Positions 17,211 through 25,844 of a stretch of DNA of 64,000 nt are shown one piece after another. Under the pieces are notes generated by a model. That model had not been told where the DNA came from. It searched no databases and saw only the letters and a program-made list of their open reading frames with translations. Positions within the stretch are counted from its first letter, which is position 1. The number at the start of each line of letters is the position of its first letter. The stretch is taken from NCBI GenBank assembly GCA_964428345.1, contig CAYRYD010000003.1, positions 176,970-240,969 of the forward strand, given 5' to 3'. The DNA comes from JABDMH01 sp964428345. Lineage in GTDB: Bacteria > Bacteroidota > Bacteroidia > Chitinophagales > Saprospiraceae. The position numbers were made by a program, and so were the translations under genes.

Positions 17211-19346
17211 TTATAGACTGAATGCCACATAGGCATCACCGGATTTGGCATCGATCTTTCCTCCCCCGCAGGCAATAACAATGTATTGCCTGCCTGCCAC
17301 CTGGTAAGTAGCAGGAGTTGCAAAACCGGCAGCAGGAAGATCAGCTTCCCACAATAAGGCACCTGTTTCCTTATCAAAAGCCCGGATTTTTTCATCCAGG
17401 GTAGCGGCAATTACAACGAGACCACCAGCAGTGACCAGCGGACCTCCATAATTTTCCGTTCCGGTCGGTTCTTGATCCTTTCCGGACAATGCCGGGTGAT
17501 GACCCAGAGTTGTCTTCCATTTGATAATTCCCTGATTCAGGTCAATGGCATTTAAGGTACCCCATGGAGGGGTTAGAGCCGGAAAACCCTCGTGATCCCT
17601 GAAGCGCACGTAGCCGCTCATGAAATAGGGATATTTCCACGATTCCTGCGCCATTCTTGATTTTTGTTCCTCAGAAGGTATTTTTTCTTTCGAGTCAAAA
17701 AGATAAGCGGTGATCGCCCGGATATCGGCATCACTCAGGTGGGCAAATGACGGCATCATCCGTTGTCCATGACGAATAATGGAGGTTATCTCATCCGCAG
17801 ATTTCCGATCTTTGATGCCCTCCAGGGAAGGTACGGTATAGATGCTGGCCCCTTTTTTATCTGCCCCATGACACAACTGGCACTGAGCACCGTAGATATT
17901 CCGGCCTTTGGAAGCCAGAAGCCCGTCATCTTCCGTCTTATACTCAATCATCTTGATGATCCAGGGCATCTCGCTGGCATTGACGTACATAATGCCTTCC
18001 GGATCGGTAGCGGCACCACCCCATTCGCCGCCTCCGTCAAAACCGGGGAGTAACAGGGTTCCTTCTTCACTGGGAGGGATGAATTCCTCACCTTTCTTCA
18101 GACTTTGCCAAATAGAACGCACATAGGCATGTGCCTCCGGGGTCCTTTGGGTGATATCCTTTTCTTCAAAGAGATGACGTGAGAATCGAGGAGGCCTGGC
18201 AGGTACGGGCTGGGTCGTCCAGGTTTGTTCTCCTTTCAGGGTGGAAGCCGGAGCGGGCACTTCCCGGATGGGAAAAACCGGCTCTCCCGTTTCCCGGTCA
18301 AAGACAAAAACGTAACCAGCTTTAGATATCTGCGCTATGGCCTCGATGACCTGACCGTCCTTCCTGATGGTAACCAGATTGGGTGGAGCGGGCAAATCCC
18401 GGTCCCATAAGTCGTGCCTGATCGTCTGAAAATGCCAGAGCCTCTCACCGGTACGGGCATCAAGGGCGATCAGACAATTGGCAAACAGGTTTTCACCGTG
18501 CCGGTCACCCCCGTAAAAATCGTATGCAGCGGATCCCGTTGGCACAAAGACAATGCCTCTCTGGTGATCCACACTCATTCCACTCCAGCCATTGGCTCCA
18601 CCCATTTCTGTCCAGGCTCCTTCCGGCCAGCTATCGTAACCATATTCACCCGGATGGGGAATGGTATGGAAAGTCCAGATCAATGCTCCGGTATTGACGT
18701 CAAAAGCGCGGATATGACCGGGGGCGGCTCCCATGGCTTCCGACACTCTTGACCCGACGATAAAAAGATTATCATAGATCACACCCGGACTGTTGGCCAC
18801 TACAAAATCTTTCTGGGCTCTTTCCCCCAGACCTGTTCGAATGTCAACCCGTCCGCTTTCGCCAAAACCTGTATAAAGTGATCCATCTTCTGCGTTGATG
18901 GCGTGAATGAAGCTCCCCGCACAAAAGTAGATTCGTCTTTGCAAACCGTCGGTCCAATAAGCCAGTCCGCGGTTTACTCCCATGCCGTACTGATTATACT
19001 TTCCCTCAAAAGGATCAAATGTCCATTTTTCCTGACCGGTAGCGGCATCGAGCGCAAAAAGTTTTAAAACCGGACTTGTACCATAGAGGATACCATCAAT
19101 GATCAACGGGTTGCACTGGATCTGGGAACGGTTTAAAGTATCGGCATCACCGCTGTGGTAGGTCCAGGCCACCTTCAGAGTTTGAACATTATCAGTATTG
19201 ATCTCCGTCAGATTGCTGTACTGGTTAGAACCCGGATCTCCCTGATAATGACTCCAGTCTGACATAAGAGGAACCGGTTCCTTTTCCTCACAACCGATGG
19301 TCATGCCCAGAAGAAATACCGCCAGAATTCCCATAGATACCGACAT
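17211..19346 (-). CDS. PQQ-dependent dehydrogenase with inserted cytochrome c domain
   Basis: This is a periplasmic quinoprotein dehydrogenase of eight-bladed propeller type. Numbered from an upstream in-frame codon at 19385, the lipobox is LLGMTIGC (Cys32). Propeller motifs such as WTYHSGD and RTGERLWHFQ fill 45-480. A cytochrome c domain (about 488-565) with heme motif CQLCH (502-506) and a distal Met (RMMPSF) interrupts the propeller, which resumes at about 590-724. ATG at 19346 is preferred, because the upstream codon would leave only 6 bp to the divergent Gfo/Idh gene. It is convergent with the GMC small-subunit gene. The substrate is unknown. Confidence 0.87.
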   Translation of the reverse strand: MSVSMGILAVFLLGMTIGCEEKEPVPLMSDWSHYQGDPGSNQYSNLTEINTDNVQTLKVAWTYHSGDADTLNRSQIQCNPLIIDGILYGTSPVLKLFALDAATGQEKWTFDPFEGKYNQYGMGVNRGLAYWTDGLQRRIYFCAGSFIHAINAEDGSLYTGFGESGRVDIRTGLGERAQKDFVVANSPGVIYDNLFIVGSRVSEAMGAAPGHIRAFDVNTGALIWTFHTIPHPGEYGYDSWPEGAWTEMGGANGWSGMSVDHQRGIVFVPTGSAAYDFYGGDRHGENLFANCLIALDARTGERLWHFQTIRHDLWDRDLPAPPNLVTIRKDGQVIEAIAQISKAGYVFVFDRETGEPVFPIREVPAPASTLKGEQTWTTQPVPARPPRFSRHLFEEKDITQRTPEAHAYVRSIWQSLKKGEEFIPPSEEGTLLLPGFDGGGEWGGAATDPEGIMYVNASEMPWIIKMIEYKTEDDGLLASKGRNIYGAQCQLCHGADKKGASIYTVPSLEGIKDRKSADEITSIIRHGQRMMPSFAHLSDADIRAITAYLFDSKEKIPSEEQKSRMAQESWKYPYFMSGYVRFRDHEGFPALTPPWGTLNAIDLNQGIIKWKTTLGHHPALSGKDQEPTGTENYGGPLVTAGGLVVIAATLDEKIRAFDKETGALLWEADLPAAGFATPATYQVAGRQYIVIACGGGKIDAKSGDAYVAFSL

Positions 19347-19391
19347 GGCATACAGTTGGATTGATGATTTTCGTAATTTACACACATTACA

Positions 19392-20714
19392 ATGCAGATT
19401 AAAATGTCGGAGGGAAAAAAAGCTTCAGAATGTAATCGCAGGAGTTTCCTAAAGCATGGTACTATACTGGCTACCGGGTTTTTTATCGTGCCCAGACATG
19501 TCTTGGGAGGAAAGGGCTATATCGCTCCCAGTGATAAAATTGGTTTGGGCTTTATCGGAACGGGAAAACAAGCCAGAGGTTTGGCAAATCGCTTCGGAAA
19601 GATCGAAGAAGTCAATCTGCTGGCCGGATGCGATGTCGATAAAAGCAAGCTGACTTTATTTAAAGAATCGGTTTCCAAAATTACCTTCGAACAACTGGGA
19701 GAAGCCAGAAATTGTGAACTATTCGAGGATTACGAGGATCTCCTCGCCAGCGATGCGGTTGATGCCGTGATCATAGCGACCCCCGACCATTGGCATGCCA
19801 TCATGAGTATTGCGGCGATGAAGGCCGGAAAAGATGTGTACTGCGAAAAGCCGCTGGCTCATACTGTGAAAGAAGGCAGAGCTATGGTGAAGGCGGCTGA
19901 CCGGTATAAAAAGATTCTGCAGACAGGGAGTATGCAGCGATCCAATGAGCGATTCAGACATGCTGTCGAACTGGTGAGGAACGGATACCTAGGCGATATC
20001 AGACAAGTCAAGGTGAGTGTGGGGGATCCGGCTATTGCGTGTACTCTGCCGGGACAACCGGTACCTTCCGGACTGAATTGGGAAAAATGGTTGGGACCAG
20101 CTCCATACCGGGAATACAATCCTGGAATTGCTCCTCCACCGGAGGATGATGGCTGGGCGCAATGGCGACAATACCGCGAATTTGGTGGAGGAATTCTCTC
20201 CGATTGGGGTGCACACATGTTTGATATAGCCCAATGGGCTTTGGATATGGATCATTCCGGACCGGTTTTGTTTATACCACCTGCAGACCCGTTGGCAAAA
20301 CGCGGTTTGAAGATGATCTATGACAATGGAATTGAAATGGTGCATGAGGATTTTGATCGGGGATTTGCAGTCCGATTTGTTGGATCGGAGGGCACAATGG
20401 ATGTCAGCCGTAGTTTTCTCGACTCGGATCCGGTCGAAATTGCACAGATAAAGATTGGACCTGGTGAGAAGAGAGTCTATCAAAGCGACGATCACTACAA
20501 GGACTGGCTCCGGGCAATACGGCAGCGAACCCAGCCTATTTGTACTGCCGAGACCGGCCATCGTTCTTCGAGTGTATGCAATCTGGGCAATATCGCCTAC
20601 CAGCTGCGCAGGCCATTACGATGGGATCCTGTAAAGGAAAAGTTCTCTAAAAACAAAGAGGCCAATAAACTTCTGACCAAGAAATACCGGGCACCTTATA
20701 AACTAAAGAAGTAA
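19392..20714 (+). CDS. Tat-exported Gfo/Idh/MocA-family oxidoreductase
   Basis: This NAD(P)-dependent sugar oxidoreductase fold has an N-terminal Tat signal (NRRSFLKHGTILATGFFI). The Rossmann motif GLGFIGTGKQARG lies at about 51-63, and the catalytic-type EKP (Glu152-Lys153-Pro154, CEKPLAHT) is present. The C-terminal half is the family's alpha/beta substrate domain, with GGGILSDWGAHMFDIAQWAL. Exported members probably carry a tightly bound cofactor and act on keto-sugars or glycosides. An alternative ATG is at 19404. It is divergent from the PQQ dehydrogenase and convergent with the heme-binding propeller gene (4-bp gap). Confidence 0.87.
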   Translation: MQIKMSEGKKASECNRRSFLKHGTILATGFFIVPRHVLGGKGYIAPSDKIGLGFIGTGKQARGLANRFGKIEEVNLLAGCDVDKSKLTLFKESVSKITFEQLGEARNCELFEDYEDLLASDAVDAVIIATPDHWHAIMSIAAMKAGKDVYCEKPLAHTVKEGRAMVKAADRYKKILQTGSMQRSNERFRHAVELVRNGYLGDIRQVKVSVGDPAIACTLPGQPVPSGLNWEKWLGPAPYREYNPGIAPPPEDDGWAQWRQYREFGGGILSDWGAHMFDIAQWALDMDHSGPVLFIPPADPLAKRGLKMIYDNGIEMVHEDFDRGFAVRFVGSEGTMDVSRSFLDSDPVEIAQIKIGPGEKRVYQSDDHYKDWLRAIRQRTQPICTAETGHRSSSVCNLGNIAYQLRRPLRWDPVKEKFSKNKEANKLLTKKYRAPYKLKK

Positions 20715-20718
20715 ATTC

Positions 20719-23700
20719 CTAAAGAACCGGTTCCCTGGTAAGGGTCTGCAGATAGGCCACCAGGTCGACCAATTCCTGTTCGGAAAATATCCGGTAAAGG
20801 CCTTCTGTCATGAGCGACATTTGAAGCTCTTCCCGGGCTTTAATATCAATATTTCGAATGGATACCGTTGTTCCCGACTGAATCCTTAATTGCAAACCTT
20901 CGTCCGTTTTGCTTTCGACGTACCCCTGATATACCTCTCCGTTATGCAAGCTCAGCCTGACTCCTTCATAACCAAAACTAACCCCGGCACTGGGATAGAG
21001 AATAGCCTGATAAAGTCCACGGGTCGATAATTTATCACCAATTTCTGAGAGATCCGGGCCAAACCGGACACCCATCCCATCAATCTGATGGCAATTGGAA
21101 CAATGCGATTGAAATACACTCTTGCCCTTCCCGGCGTCTCCGGTTTTTCGGGAAAGGGTAAAGATATCGGGTTCCTGACCCAGATTGGCTCCGGGGATGC
21201 TGGCCAGGATTGCCGGAGCTTCATTGCGGATTTCAGAGTTCCAGCAGTTCAACAGTTTGACGGCAGCGGGTAATTTTAAGTCATCCTGGATTTTTTTGGT
21301 TTTGATCAGCTGATAGAGAAGTTCCTGGCCATTACCTGAATTTCCGAGAGCATCGACAATTCGGCGTTTGACAGAATAGTCGAGGTCGCTTCGGGCAAGC
21401 TCTCCGGATAGAAAAGTTGCCATTTCATAATTGGCATTATTGCCAAACAAGGCAACGCATTGCTCATAGTCGGAGGCACCAATGGTCTTCATTTTATGTC
21501 GCAGGTAATTAAATCCCTTTAGCATCAACAGTGTGGATGCCGCTCTTCTCTGACGTTCTTCTTTTTGCTCATGGAGTACCATGGACCAGAGGGTATCACT
21601 TTGATTTTGAAGATTCAGTACCTGAACCGCGGAAAACCACTCCGGTGATCCTTTGATCAAATCGAGGTTGGCGGTTACCTGACTCTTTACCGACCGTTGG
21701 GAAGCCAGATAATCAGGCGTCATACTGAGCAGTACGGATTTCAGGATCAGGGTATCTCCCGGAAAGGTATTTAAGATATCAGCTAACAGCCTGTTTTTTT
21801 GAGGATCATCAATAAAATGGAAGGAACGGAAATACCGGGTTAATTCATTTCTGGGAGTATCCTTGTCTTTGATCAGTTGCACCAGGTACGGCAGTGTCTC
21901 TCTTGACCGGATCCGCCAGATGAGGTCCCGGCCAGCTGGGGTATCCCATTGGTTTCCAATGCGTTTCAACCAGGCGCTGAAGAAGGTTTCAGGACAATGA
22001 TCGGTTGCCAGACCAAGACTTTCCAAAGCCCAGCGATCTTCAGCGTCCAATTGATCAGCGAGGTCAAGCCAGATGGCCGTCACTGCAGAATCGCATTGGC
22101 CGGTAAGAGCCACGGCCATTTCCCTCCTTACCTGAGGCGATGGATCGCGGGAAATCTCCGACAGGGCTGTGGTCAACTGTTGAGGATGCAAATGACGCAT
22201 CATCCGGATCCCCGCTATGCGCACATCTTCACTGGGATTGCTTAACATGTTTGCTGCATAATCCAGTCCTTTTTGGGGCATACTGGCCAGCAACCACAGA
22301 CTTCGGATAGTGGCTACCGGATTACCCTCATCGATCAACTTCAGCAGAGCCGGTTCTGCAGCCAGGCCGGCTTCATGGAGTCGGTTCCAGGCCAGAAATC
22401 GGGTAGCCTGATTTGGACTTTTCAATGCCTGAGCCGCGTCATCGGGCGAATCCAGAGTGAGCGGAGGTATTTTGTACTCACTGCCCTTTCCGGTTGGAGT
22501 GATCCGGTAAATCCTGCCTCTTTCCGCATCGTCCATTCCATTTCCCCCAACGACTGCATCGTGCCAATCCGAAATAAAAAGAGATCCATCCGGGGCGATA
22601 CAAACATCGGAAGGGCGGAACCATTTATCTTCGCTCTGAAGGATGTTTTCAATCCTTGCCTGATAGCCAGCGCCGGATTTTTGCGGGATATAAGCCCTGA
22701 CCACCTGATGTCCGGGCTCGGCATGAATGATTTGTTGTTGAAAGGCTTCCGGCAGGTATTGGCCCTCATAGAAGACGATCCCCGCGGGTGAACCTGCTCC
22801 GGTCATCAGCATATTGGGAATCACTCCGGGATCATTCTGATGCCAGTGGCGCATTGGTATTTCCGGATGCATACCCACTCTTCGTTCCCTCCAACCAGCA
22901 CCGGTGATCTGGTCCTGATATCCATAGTTGCCGTACTCCACGATGAAGTTTATGCGTACACTCTTGTTGCCATCATCATCATTATCCGATTGAAAAATGT
23001 TACCGTAGGAATCCAGACAAAGCTCGAAGATGTTGCGGAAATTGTATCCCAGCACCTCCAGTTGGGATCCGTCAGGCAGGCAACGGAATGCCATTCCCTG
23101 TCGATACGGATGGCCATCGGCTTTAATAACCCGTCCAAATCGGTCCATAATCAGACTACCCTTCTTGTCCCGGATCTGGAATCCGGCATTTCCAAAATTG
23201 AAGTACAACCGACCATCGGGTCCGAATACGAATGCATGGATACCATGATCGTCGTCGATTCCTTTGATGGAGGTAAAGAGCGTATCTTTCCTTTCCGGTA
23301 TATCATCATGGTCTTCGTCCATAAAAATGAGTACGTTGGGACTGGCAGAGACAATAACCCGGTCACCCAAAACTGCAATTCCAAGCGCAGCGTTGATATC
23401 ATTGCCCTGATAGAATACAATGGAAGTATCGGCCTTACCATCGTGATCGGTGTCTTCGAGGATCAGGATCCGGTCGCCGGCCGACCTTGCCCGGTGGGCC
23501 GGATTAAAGGGGAGCCGGTAATTTTGGGCCTCGCAGATCCAAACCCTTCCCCGGGAATCGATATCCATGTTGGTAGGATTGACCATCATGGGTTCGGCAG
23601 CAAATTGGGTTACTTCCAGGCCAGGTGCCACGGTAAAACTAAAGAGGGCATTTTGAGCAAGATGCTTTTGATCTTCCGGCAGATCCTGATAGACAACCGG

Positions 23701-23793
23701 CGGAATAGCTGGTCTTTCAGGGTCTTCCTTTGATTGGCACCCAATCAGGAGGACGATCAGTGTAAGGCCAAATGAGTATAAACAGGTTTTCAT
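20719..23793 (-). CDS. PVC-type heme-binding propeller/HEAT lipoprotein
   Basis: This is a 1024-residue lipoprotein (lipobox LIVLLIGC, Cys19). The N-terminal sugar-dehydrogenase-like propeller (about 45-440; TIGR02604 type) includes DRIL and GPDGRLYFNFGN blades. HEAT-like helical repeats follow (about 450-860), then a C-terminal cytochrome c domain with CSNCH at 898-902 (TIGR02603 type; FGPDLSEIG). Such proteins are abundant in Planctomycetes/Verrucomicrobia and some Bacteroidota. They are thought to be periplasmic carbohydrate-oxidising or electron-transfer proteins. A TetR operator (23828-23843) lies 35 bp upstream, so control by the divergent TetR protein is likely. Confidence 0.85.
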   Translation of the reverse strand: MKTCLYSFGLTLIVLLIGCQSKEDPERPAIPPVVYQDLPEDQKHLAQNALFSFTVAPGLEVTQFAAEPMMVNPTNMDIDSRGRVWICEAQNYRLPFNPAHRARSAGDRILILEDTDHDGKADTSIVFYQGNDINAALGIAVLGDRVIVSASPNVLIFMDEDHDDIPERKDTLFTSIKGIDDDHGIHAFVFGPDGRLYFNFGNAGFQIRDKKGSLIMDRFGRVIKADGHPYRQGMAFRCLPDGSQLEVLGYNFRNIFELCLDSYGNIFQSDNDDDGNKSVRINFIVEYGNYGYQDQITGAGWRERRVGMHPEIPMRHWHQNDPGVIPNMLMTGAGSPAGIVFYEGQYLPEAFQQQIIHAEPGHQVVRAYIPQKSGAGYQARIENILQSEDKWFRPSDVCIAPDGSLFISDWHDAVVGGNGMDDAERGRIYRITPTGKGSEYKIPPLTLDSPDDAAQALKSPNQATRFLAWNRLHEAGLAAEPALLKLIDEGNPVATIRSLWLLASMPQKGLDYAANMLSNPSEDVRIAGIRMMRHLHPQQLTTALSEISRDPSPQVRREMAVALTGQCDSAVTAIWLDLADQLDAEDRWALESLGLATDHCPETFFSAWLKRIGNQWDTPAGRDLIWRIRSRETLPYLVQLIKDKDTPRNELTRYFRSFHFIDDPQKNRLLADILNTFPGDTLILKSVLLSMTPDYLASQRSVKSQVTANLDLIKGSPEWFSAVQVLNLQNQSDTLWSMVLHEQKEERQRRAASTLLMLKGFNYLRHKMKTIGASDYEQCVALFGNNANYEMATFLSGELARSDLDYSVKRRIVDALGNSGNGQELLYQLIKTKKIQDDLKLPAAVKLLNCWNSEIRNEAPAILASIPGANLGQEPDIFTLSRKTGDAGKGKSVFQSHCSNCHQIDGMGVRFGPDLSEIGDKLSTRGLYQAILYPSAGVSFGYEGVRLSLHNGEVYQGYVESKTDEGLQLRIQSGTTVSIRNIDIKAREELQMSLMTEGLYRIFSEQELVDLVAYLQTLTREPVL

Positions 23794-23827
23794 GCGATTA
23801 AATTAAGAAATACTAAGAAGCGGACAA

Positions 23828-23843
23828 CCGACTGTTTGGTCGG
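23828..23843. promoter_or_regulatory. TetR-type operator O1
   Basis: CCGACTGTTTGGTCGG is a near-perfect palindrome with CCGAC/GTCGG arms. It overlaps the -33 TTTG (23835-23838) of the tetR promoter and also lies just upstream of the divergent heme-binding protein gene. A second copy is found 40 bp downstream, centre to centre. Confidence 0.72.
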
Positions 23844-23867
23844 GTTCAGAAAAAATTATTAAATTAG
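23835..23867 (+). promoter_or_regulatory. Predicted promoter of the TetR regulator gene
   Basis: TTTG (23835-23838) plus a 21-nt spacer plus TAAATTAG (23860-23867) matches the Bacteroidota consensus at 7 of 8 positions in the -7 box. The -7 box ends 21 nt before the ATG at 23888. The -33 box is inside operator O1, and the start site falls in O2. This is the arrangement expected for autorepression. Confidence 0.6.
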
Positions 23868-23883
23868 CCGACTGATTGGTCGG
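23868..23883. promoter_or_regulatory. TetR-type operator O2
   Basis: CCGACTGATTGGTCGG shares the CCGAC/GTCGG arms and 15 of 16 positions with O1. It covers the predicted transcription start and ends 4 nt before the ATG at 23888. This argues against the in-frame TTG at 23876, which lies inside the operator. Confidence 0.72.
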
Positions 23884-23887
23884 TCTC

Positions 23888-24466
23888 ATGTTGCGGTCCC
23901 AGGAAAAAATTATTCATGCAACGGTCAGTTTAGTCCATAATTTGGGCATTGAACATGCCGCTACTGCCAGGATTGCTCAGGAGGCTGGAGTTGCCACGGG
24001 AACTTTGTTCCATCATTATCCCAATAAGAAGCTATTGTTTGAAGCGGTTCATCAGTACATACTCGATGATTATGTATGGCATTTGATGGGTTTTTTTGAC
24101 TATCCGGAAGATCAGGTTGGCAAACAGTTGAAAAAGGCGATCAAAGCATCGGTCGATTATTGGGTGCGGAATCCGGCCTATTTTTCATTTATGAATCAAA
24201 TGATGCATTCGGGGTTTTACAGTATGGAAATGGCCCGCGAACGAGATGCCTATATTGAGAGAAGGATGGGTCAGGCATTTCAACTGGCCACCAACCAGGG
24301 GTTGATCACCCACTTTGATCATCCGATTCTTCTCAAATTACTATTCAGAATCATCTTTCAAGTCGCTGATCTGATATTGCAGGCTGAAACTGAAAATGAG
24401 AAAATAAAATGCCGGCAACAAGGGATCGAATTTATCTGGACAGCCATTGAATCGCAGGCCAATTAA
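23888..24466 (+). CDS. TetR/AcrR-family transcriptional regulator
   Basis: This is a 192-residue repressor. The N-terminal helix-turn-helix (about 22-45: ATARIAQEAGVATGTLFHHYPNK) is canonical TetR. The C-terminal helical ligand-binding domain is generic, with no recognisable ligand motif. ATG at 23888 is chosen because the upstream TTG codon lies inside operator O2. Two matching palindromes flank its promoter, so it likely represses itself and the divergent heme-binding propeller gene. The P450 gene is convergent, with a 2-bp gap. That neighbourhood hints that the ligand could be a lipophilic P450 substrate. Confidence 0.92.
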   Translation: MLRSQEKIIHATVSLVHNLGIEHAATARIAQEAGVATGTLFHHYPNKKLLFEAVHQYILDDYVWHLMGFFDYPEDQVGKQLKKAIKASVDYWVRNPAYFSFMNQMMHSGFYSMEMARERDAYIERRMGQAFQLATNQGLITHFDHPILLKLLFRIIFQVADLILQAETENEKIKCRQQGIEFIWTAIESQAN

Positions 24467-24468
24467 TT

Positions 24469-25809
24469 TCAATGCCCATTCCTGAGTCTAAGAATCACCG
24501 ACAGCTTCTTGGCTGGTCTCAAAGTAATCAATGGCAATAATTCAATTTCATCATTTTCCAACTGGAAATCAAAGTGATGGATCATTTGGGTCAGTACCAA
24601 TTGCATCTCGATAAGGGCGAAGTGATTTCCAACACACAACCTGGGTCCTCCTCCAAAAGGAAAGTAGGTAAAAGGTCTGATTTGTTCACGCTGTTCTTTG
24701 CCAAATCGCCTGGGATTGAACGTCTCCGGATCATGCCACCAACCCGGATGATGGTGAGTACCGTATATGTATAAGAAAATCATTGTCCCTGAGGGAATCA
24801 GGAATCCTCCGGCGATATCGTCTTCGATGGCAACCCGGTCCATCATCCAGGCCGGAGGATAAAGGCGCATTGCCTCTTCAATGACCTGGGACGTCAATGT
24901 AAGATCCTGTAAATCCCTGAAAGAGGGTTGTCCGGCTGAAGCCCATAGCTCAGCTTCCTTCCTGATGGCATTTTTATATTCCGGATGGTTGCCCAATAAG
25001 TAGAAACTCCAGGCGAGGGCATTGGCGGTAGTTTCATGCCCAGCTATGAAAAGAATCAAACTCTCATCCAGTAACTGAGTGATGGTCATTCGCTCACAGG
25101 TATCTTCATAGACGGTATCTATGAGCATCTGTAATAAATCATCATGACTGGTCTTTGATTCCAGCCTTTCCCGGATAATTTCCAACAAAATCTTTCTGGT
25201 CGACTGGGAAACATTTTCGTAGTAACTGGTTTGACCCGATAAGCGAAACCACCAACGACCAAAGGGTTGTCTGATTTGCCGGACAATGAAAGTCTGGACC
25301 TGGGTAATCTGATTACTGAGCTGATCAAGCTGTCCCTCGGTGAGACCGGTACTAAATAAGGTTTTGGCAACGATTCGAAAAGCTAATTGATGCATTTCCT
25401 GGTAAAGATCCACTGTCGCATTTGCTTTTGCCAGATCGCTCCAGCGTAGGATATGAGCCTGGATTTCCCGATTCATGAGTGATATCAGGTTGGAAAGGCG
25501 TTGACGATGGAATCCCGGTTGTATCAATCGTCGTTGTTTTAACCAGTATTCACCCTCGGAAGTCAGGAGTCCATGGCCGATGTAATGTGCCAGTAAGCGG
25601 GTCTGGATCGACGATTTTCGATAGTTCCGGTTATTCTTCTGCAATACATGCCGGATTATTTCCGGATCGGTGGTCACGATCCCCTCTTCCAGACCTCCAA
25701 TATGGAAACGGTAAGTGGAGCCGTAACGGGCCAGGTTGGCGTCGAGTACGGGAATTGGGTTATTGATAAACTTTAACGCTCTCCACAACGAAAGATACCG
25801 GGGCACCAA
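24469..25809 (-). CDS. Cytochrome P450
   Basis: This heme-thiolate monooxygenase has 446 residues and is soluble with no membrane anchor. It has the I-helix oxygen-activation motif AGHETT (256-261), the K-helix ExxR (Glu312-Arg315) and the heme loop FGGGPRLCVG with ligand Cys392. The WLKQRRLIQPGFH segment resembles CYP4/CYP102-like fatty-acid or terpenoid hydroxylases, which is only suggestive. The start is TTG at 25809 or GTG at 25806. An in-frame stop lies 18 nt upstream, so no longer form exists. No ferredoxin or reductase gene is nearby, so redox partners must be elsewhere. Confidence 0.93.
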   Translation of the reverse strand: MVPRYLSLWRALKFINNPIPVLDANLARYGSTYRFHIGGLEEGIVTTDPEIIRHVLQKNNRNYRKSSIQTRLLAHYIGHGLLTSEGEYWLKQRRLIQPGFHRQRLSNLISLMNREIQAHILRWSDLAKANATVDLYQEMHQLAFRIVAKTLFSTGLTEGQLDQLSNQITQVQTFIVRQIRQPFGRWWFRLSGQTSYYENVSQSTRKILLEIIRERLESKTSHDDLLQMLIDTVYEDTCERMTITQLLDESLILFIAGHETTANALAWSFYLLGNHPEYKNAIRKEAELWASAGQPSFRDLQDLTLTSQVIEEAMRLYPPAWMMDRVAIEDDIAGGFLIPSGTMIFLYIYGTHHHPGWWHDPETFNPRRFGKEQREQIRPFTYFPFGGGPRLCVGNHFALIEMQLVLTQMIHHFDFQLENDEIELLPLITLRPAKKLSVILRLRNGH

Positions 25810-25844
25810 GGGGGTAATGCTGGTTTACCCGGCTGAATCATTCG

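Noticed and set aside
22840..23733. Open frame antisense to the heme-binding propeller gene
   Set aside because: Shadow of a strongly supported 1024-residue protein.
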